43,200 nt of DNA from Clostridia bacterium. Its GTDB lineage: Bacteria; Bacillota; Clostridia; Oscillospirales; CAG-272. The notes beneath the pieces were generated by a model. The model was not told the origin of the DNA. It was given only the letters and a program-made list of their open reading frames with translations, and made no database searches. The position numbers were made by a program, and so were the translations under genes. Below are positions 39,295 to 43,200 of this stretch, piece by piece. The first letter of the stretch is position 1. Each line of letters begins with the position of its first letter. The stretch spans positions 1 to 43,200 of the forward strand of contig JAFUMW010000130.1 of the NCBI GenBank assembly GCA_017482465.1. The letters run 5' to 3'.

Positions 39295-40362
39295 ATGACA
39301 CAGCATGAGATAACGGTGTTAAATCTCGGTCAAAGTCTTGATGATCTGGCAAATCTTGATCCCAGAGGCTACGGCGTTTGTAAGATATTATACAAAGCGT
39401 CAAGAGAATATACCGGAATGCCCACGTCGATGAACGCCGCAAAGAAGCTTGTTGAAACTGTACGAAAAGGCAATATCGTCTATATTATGACAGGCTTTGT
39501 GCTTCGTCCGTTCAATAAGGCGGAAATGGACGGTATAGTAAGCTCGATGCTTTTGTGCCGTGCGCTTGTAAAAGCATTGGGCGCGAAGCCTGTAGTGATT
39601 TGTCCTCAGGACAATTATGAAGCGGTAAAGAATATGTCTGTGTGTATGGGTCTTTCTCTGTGTAAAGATATACAAGAGCTTGTCAAGACCGAGAATTCAA
39701 TGGGCGTTGTGATCTTTACAAAGGACGCTGACGAGGCAAAACATCAGGCGGATGAGATAATTGTAAAGGCAAAGCCTGCGGCGGTAATAAGCATAGAATG
39801 CCCGGGAGCAAATAAAAACGGTTGCTATCATAATGCAACGGGACTCGGTGTAAGCGAGCTTGAAGCAAAGCAGGATGTTCTGTTTGAAAAGCTGCAGGAA
39901 ATGGGAGTGCTTAATATAGCAATAGGAGATCTCGGTAACGAGATAGGCATGGGCGCGATTGCACAAACGCTTGAAAAATATATACCTTATGCCGCGAAAG
40001 GCGCTTGCAGATGCGGTTGCGGTGGCGGAATAGCAGTAAGGACAAAGGCGGATAATATTATTACAGCGACCGTGTCCGATTGGGGATGTTACGCGATGAT
40101 CGCGGCTATGGCTTTTTTGAAAGAGGATGTTGATATCATGCACACGGCAGAGCTTGAGGAAAAAGCTGTGATCTGTGCAAGTGAAAGCGGCATGATTGAT
40201 ATGTACGGTGAGCTTATCCCGGCGATAGACGGATTCGGACTTGAGATAAACCTGCCGATAGTGTCGCTTATGCGGGAGCTTGTTATAAGTGCGCTCGGAC
40301 TGAAGCAGACCTGTAAGACATGGTTTGATAAGGTTGCTCAGAGCGGTTATTTTGAAGGTTAA
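39295..40362 (+). CDS. DUF4392 protein (D-glutamate cyclase C-terminal-like domain)
   Basis: A 355-aa protein (359 aa if GTG at 39283 is used; neither start has a strong ribosome site). The motifs GANKNGCYHNATG, AIGDLGNEIGMG and ATVSDWGCYAM are those of the DUF4392 domain, which forms the C-terminal half of mammalian D-glutamate cyclase (DGLUCY), converting D-glutamate to 5-oxo-D-proline. An unusual CRCGCGGG stretch (about residue 237-244) may bind metal. It begins an operon with pxpB, pxpC, DUF1445 and pxpA. The partner domain, DUF1445, is encoded separately at 42084. Confidence 0.85.
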   Translation: MTQHEITVLNLGQSLDDLANLDPRGYGVCKILYKASREYTGMPTSMNAAKKLVETVRKGNIVYIMTGFVLRPFNKAEMDGIVSSMLLCRALVKALGAKPVVICPQDNYEAVKNMSVCMGLSLCKDIQELVKTENSMGVVIFTKDADEAKHQADEIIVKAKPAAVISIECPGANKNGCYHNATGLGVSELEAKQDVLFEKLQEMGVLNIAIGDLGNEIGMGAIAQTLEKYIPYAAKGACRCGCGGGIAVRTKADNIITATVSDWGCYAMIAAMAFLKEDVDIMHTAELEEKAVICASESGMIDMYGELIPAIDGFGLEINLPIVSLMRELVISALGLKQTCKTWFDKVAQSGYFEG

Positions 40363-40392
40363 AATTTCTACGAAAGGCTTGAGTTTGCGCTA

Positions 40393-41121
40393 ATGGAAGT
40401 AAGTGCCGACAAGTTAAGGTTTCTTTCGTGCGGTGACAGTGCGGTAACGGTCGAGTTTGCAAAGGAAATGAGCGAGCAGACCAACCGCAGGATAAGATTT
40501 CTTGCCGCAAAGATCGAAAGCGAGGGCATTAAAGGAGTAAGCGAGTGTGTGCCGACCTTTTGCAGTATGACGGTGTATTTTGATCCGTTTGTAATATCAA
40601 GAAAAAAGCTTGAAAAAAGGCTTGCTGAGATAATAAGCTCGTATGAGGAAAGCACAGAGAGCAAAAAGAGAGTGTTTCTTATTCCCGTGTGCTATGACGG
40701 TGAGTATGCGCCGGATATGGATGATGTGTGCATGCTTACGGGACTTGATAAAAAGCAGGTAGTCGATATCCATACGGGAACCGATTACCTTATCTATATG
40801 CTCGGCTTTTTGCCGGGTTTTCCCTATCTGGGCGGAATGGACAAGAGACTTGAAGCTCCCAGACTTGAGACGCCGAGAACGACTATTCCCGCAGGAGCTG
40901 TCGGTATAGGCGGCAAGCAGACGGGTATTTATCCGTTAGCTTCTCCGGGAGGATGGAGACTTATCGGCAGAACTCCTGTAAAGGTGTACGACCCGGACAG
41001 AGAGACTCCGATACTGTACAAGGCGGGAGACTATATAAGATTTTATCCGATAACCGGGCAAGAGTTTGAGAATATTGCCGCTGACAGCGATCATACTGTG
41101 GAAGTGCGGGAGGAAATATGA
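40393..41121 (+). CDS. pxpB: 5-oxoprolinase subunit B
   Basis: A 242-aa PxpB/KipI family protein: FLSCGDSAVTVEFA at the start, then MLGFLPGFPYLGGM, IPAGAVGIGGKQTGIYP and SPGGWRLIGRTP. With PxpA and PxpC it hydrolyses 5-oxoproline (pyroglutamate) to glutamate using ATP; the Bacillus homologue KipI was first described as a sporulation kinase inhibitor. Ends overlap pxpC by 4 bp (ATGA). Confidence 0.95.
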   Translation: MEVSADKLRFLSCGDSAVTVEFAKEMSEQTNRRIRFLAAKIESEGIKGVSECVPTFCSMTVYFDPFVISRKKLEKRLAEIISSYEESTESKKRVFLIPVCYDGEYAPDMDDVCMLTGLDKKQVVDIHTGTDYLIYMLGFLPGFPYLGGMDKRLEAPRLETPRTTIPAGAVGIGGKQTGIYPLASPGGWRLIGRTPVKVYDPDRETPILYKAGDYIRFYPITGQEFENIAADSDHTVEVREEI

Positions 41122-42080
41122 TGCCAAAAATGACTGTTATTTCTCCCGGTGCTTTGTCAACGATACAGGACACAGGGCGCTTCGGCTACATGAGTACCGG
41201 ATTTTCACCGAACGGTGCGATGGATATTTATTCGATGAAGATCGCTAATATACTGGTTGGAAACGCACTCAATGACGGTGTGGTCGAAATGACTTTGCTT
41301 GGCATGAGTGTAAGGTTTGACTGTACGTCGGTGATCGCTCTTACAGGTGCGGACATGCAACCCGAAATAAACGGTGAGGCTGTAGAAATGTATACAGCAC
41401 ACGAGGTGCATGACGGCGATGTGCTTGTTTTGAAAGCGGCACAGACCGGCTTGCGTACCTACCTTGCCGTGGCGCATGGCTTTGATATTACCGCGGTGAT
41501 GGGAAGCATGTCAACTAATCTCAAATGCTCGCTCGGCGGTTTTATGGGAAGAAAGCTTTGTGCAGGCGATGAGATCCCGCTCAGACAAAGTATCTCTCTT
41601 GAACTGATAGGTAAAAGAAGAGCAAAATGTGAAAACAACTACACTTTGACTGTGACCGCAAGAGTGATGCTCGGACCGCAGGACGATCTTTTTACCGATG
41701 AGGGTATAAAAACATTTTTGTCAAGCGAATACACTGTTTCCGATAAGTCAGACCGTATGGGTGTACGGCTCGACGGCGATATGATCGAAAACAAAAACGG
41801 AGTAGATATTATTTCGGACGGAATTGCTACCGGGTCTGTTCAGATCCCCGCCTCGGGCACACCTATCATAATGATGGCGGACAGGCAGACGACCGGAGGA
41901 TATGCGAAGATCGCGACTGTCATAAGCGCCGATCTGCATAAGATCGCGCAGGCAAGACCGGGTACTAAAGTTCGTTTTAAGGCGGTTGACGAAAAGACTG
42001 CTTTGGAGCTTAAGAAAAAGCAAGAACAAAAGCTTAAGGCTTTGCAATACAGAATGCTGTATGCATATAAGGAGAACTGA
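41118..42080 (+). CDS. pxpC: 5-oxoprolinase subunit C
   Basis: A 320-aa PxpC/KipA family protein with SPGALSTIQDTGRFGYMSTGFSPNGAMD, ALTGADM, DRMGVRLDG, and GIATGSVQIPASGTPIIMMADRQTTGGY. It forms the catalytic complex with PxpB. ATG at 41118 (an alternative is 41121) is preceded by GGGAGGAAAT and overlaps the pxpB stop. The C-terminus is a Lys-rich helix. Confidence 0.95.
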   Translation: MMPKMTVISPGALSTIQDTGRFGYMSTGFSPNGAMDIYSMKIANILVGNALNDGVVEMTLLGMSVRFDCTSVIALTGADMQPEINGEAVEMYTAHEVHDGDVLVLKAAQTGLRTYLAVAHGFDITAVMGSMSTNLKCSLGGFMGRKLCAGDEIPLRQSISLELIGKRRAKCENNYTLTVTARVMLGPQDDLFTDEGIKTFLSSEYTVSDKSDRMGVRLDGDMIENKNGVDIISDGIATGSVQIPASGTPIIMMADRQTTGGYAKIATVISADLHKIAQARPGTKVRFKAVDEKTALELKKKQEQKLKALQYRMLYAYKEN

Positions 42081-42083
42081 TAT

Positions 42084-42866
42084 ATGGATTATTCAACAAT
42101 GTTACCCTCGCAGGTACGAGCTCTTATCAGAGACGGAAAGATCACTACTCAGACATCGGGAATGTGTGCGGGGTACGCGCAGGCTAATCTGTTGATTATA
42201 CCAAAAGAGCATGCGTACGATTTTTTACTTTTTACACAACGCAACCCCAAGTCGTGTCCCGTGCTTGAGGTGGGTGATACAGGCGACCGACTTGTAAAAA
42301 GAATTGCAAACGCCGATATTGCGACCGACATACCCAAATACAGGGTATGGGAAAACGGTGTCCTGACAGGAGAGTACACGGATATATCTCATCTTTGGCG
42401 AGATGATTTTGTGTATTTTCTTATAGGCTGTTCCTTCTCATTTGAAGGAGAATTGCTTGCACAGGATGTACCTGTAAGACATATAGAAGAGGGAAGAAAT
42501 GTTCCGATGTACATTACAAATATGCCATGCGAAAAAGCGGGGATATTCCACGGAAATGTAGTTGTAAGCATGCGTCCGATGCCTGCGGATCAGGTGATAA
42601 GAGCGGTGAGTATAACCGCGTCTATGCCACGTGTACACGGCGCTCCCGTTCACATAGGCGACCCTGCACAGATCGGTATCAAGGATATCTCCAAGCCCGA
42701 TTTCGGTGATGCTGTTATGGTCAAGAACGGAGAGATACCCGTGTTCTGGTGCTGCGGTGTCACTCCGCAGTCGGTGGTCATGAGCACAAAGCCTCCGATA
42801 GCTATCACGCATTCACCCGGGCACATGTTTATAACCGATGTTAAAAATTCTCTCTTAAAGGACTGA
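42084..42866 (+). CDS. DUF1445 protein (YcsI-like, D-glutamate cyclase N-terminal-like)
   Basis: A 260-aa protein of the DUF1445/UPF0317 family (putative hydro-lyase): [63 protein letters not shown], and [11 protein letters not shown]. The same domain forms the N-terminal half of mammalian D-glutamate cyclase. Bacterial homologues (YcsI) sit with pxpABC in Bacillus. ATG at 42084 is 3 nt after the pxpC stop, with AAGGAG upstream. Confidence 0.92.
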   Translation: MDYSTMLPSQVRALIRDGKITTQTSGMCAGYAQANLLIIPKEHAYDFLLFTQRNPKSCPVLEVGDTGDRLVKRIANADIATDIPKYRVWENGVLTGEYTDISHLWRDDFVYFLIGCSFSFEGELLAQDVPVRHIEEGRNVPMYITNMPCEKAGIFHGNVVVSMRPMPADQVIRAVSITASMPRVHGAPVHIGDPAQIGIKDISKPDFGDAVMVKNGEIPVFWCCGVTPQSVVMSTKPPIAITHSPGHMFITDVKNSLLKD

Positions 42867-42871
42867 AGGAT

Positions 42872-43200
42872 ATGTACTTTATAGATTTGAACAGCGATCT
42901 CGGAGAAAGCTTCGGTGCGTACAAGATAGGCAGAGATGAAGAAGTGATACCGTTTGTTTCTTCTGCCAATATCGCATGCGGTTTTCATGCGGGCGATCCG
43001 ACGATCATGGCAAAGACCGTTAAGCTATGTAAGAAAAACGGCGTTGCGGTGGGCGCTCACCCGGGATTTAACGATATCGTCGGCTTTGGCAGACGTAATA
43101 TGGCGGTATCTCCCGAGGATATAAAAAATATGATACTCTATCAGGTCGGCGCGATAGATGCCTTCTGTAAGGCAAACGGAGTGAAGCTACAGCATGTAAA
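42872..43200 (+). CDS. pxpA: 5-oxoprolinase subunit A (partial, cut by window end)
   Basis: The first 109 codons of a LamB/YcsF (PxpA) protein: [50 protein letters not shown]. Family length is about 250 aa, so less than half is visible. ATG at 42872 follows GAAGGA and lies 5 nt after the DUF1445 stop. It completes the PxpABC complex in this operon. Confidence 0.95.
   Translation, partial: MYFIDLNSDLGESFGAYKIGRDEEVIPFVSSANIACGFHAGDPTIMAKTVKLCKKNGVAVGAHPGFNDIVGFGRRNMAVSPEDIKNMILYQVGAIDAFCKANGVKLQHV

Overview
The window looks like a chromosomal segment of an anaerobic, gut-type Firmicute of the class Clostridia (Oscillospirales/Christensenellales-like). Indicators are strong AGGAGG-type ribosome sites, many sigma-A promoters with 17-nt spacers and TGn extended -10 boxes, a T-box leader, IreB, DUF5685 next to a J-domain protein, SLH domains and carbohydrate genes (GH95, GH42). 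No rRNA, tRNA or CRISPR array was seen. Species cannot be named from the sequence.

Layout. 1-3755 is accessory: a probable IS200/IS605-type right end abuts two orphan RHS-tip cassettes. Each cassette starts with the same perfect TTGACA-17-TATAAT promoter and the same in-frame TAG, carries a different C-terminal tip, and is followed by candidate immunity genes. 3756-9288 is housekeeping: a plant-type gpmI, glyA, a MinD-like ATPase with a methylglyoxal-synthase-like protein lacking key catalytic residues, and hslO. 9360-13326 holds a methyltransferase/radical SAM pair and a DUF5685/J-protein/membrane-protein operon. 13344-16538 is a cysteine operon under a Cys T-box (cysE, cysS and a binding lipoprotein whose halves are in permuted order). 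16573-18261 is a decayed locus: an AraC regulator beside a deletion fusion of a DapA/NanA-like gene with a sialidase-like gene. 18446-20080 encodes two membrane proteins. 20205-22433 is a GH95 glycosidase whose terminator contains an IS3-like end. 22511-24997 is dacF-like/ribF/ireB. 25140-27610 is YgiQ plus a membrane protein. 27741-30682 is a GH42 operon with a tandem operator-like motif. 30867-37207 is a MacA/MacB-type export operon ending in an SLH protein with three long internal repeats; its promoter carries an 11-bp-spaced direct repeat resembling an OmpR/PhoB box. 37461-39124 is DUF1643 plus asnA. From 39189 to the window end is a pyroglutamate/D-glutamate operon: DUF4392, pxpB, pxpC, DUF1445 and pxpA (cut by the window edge).

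How genes work together. The last operon joins both halves of what is one D-glutamate cyclase polypeptide in mammals (DUF1445 + DUF4392) with the three 5-oxoprolinase subunits, suggesting a D-glutamate/pyroglutamate salvage route. The T-box operon couples Cys-tRNA charging to serine acetylation, Cys-tRNA synthetase and a solute-binding lipoprotein. The most notable observations are this split cyclase operon, the permuted binding protein, the promoter-bearing RHS cassettes, and two enzymes (methylglyoxal-synthase-like and D,D-carboxypeptidase-like) that keep the fold but have lost signature catalytic residues. Functional names rest on recognised motifs read by eye; no database search was possible.
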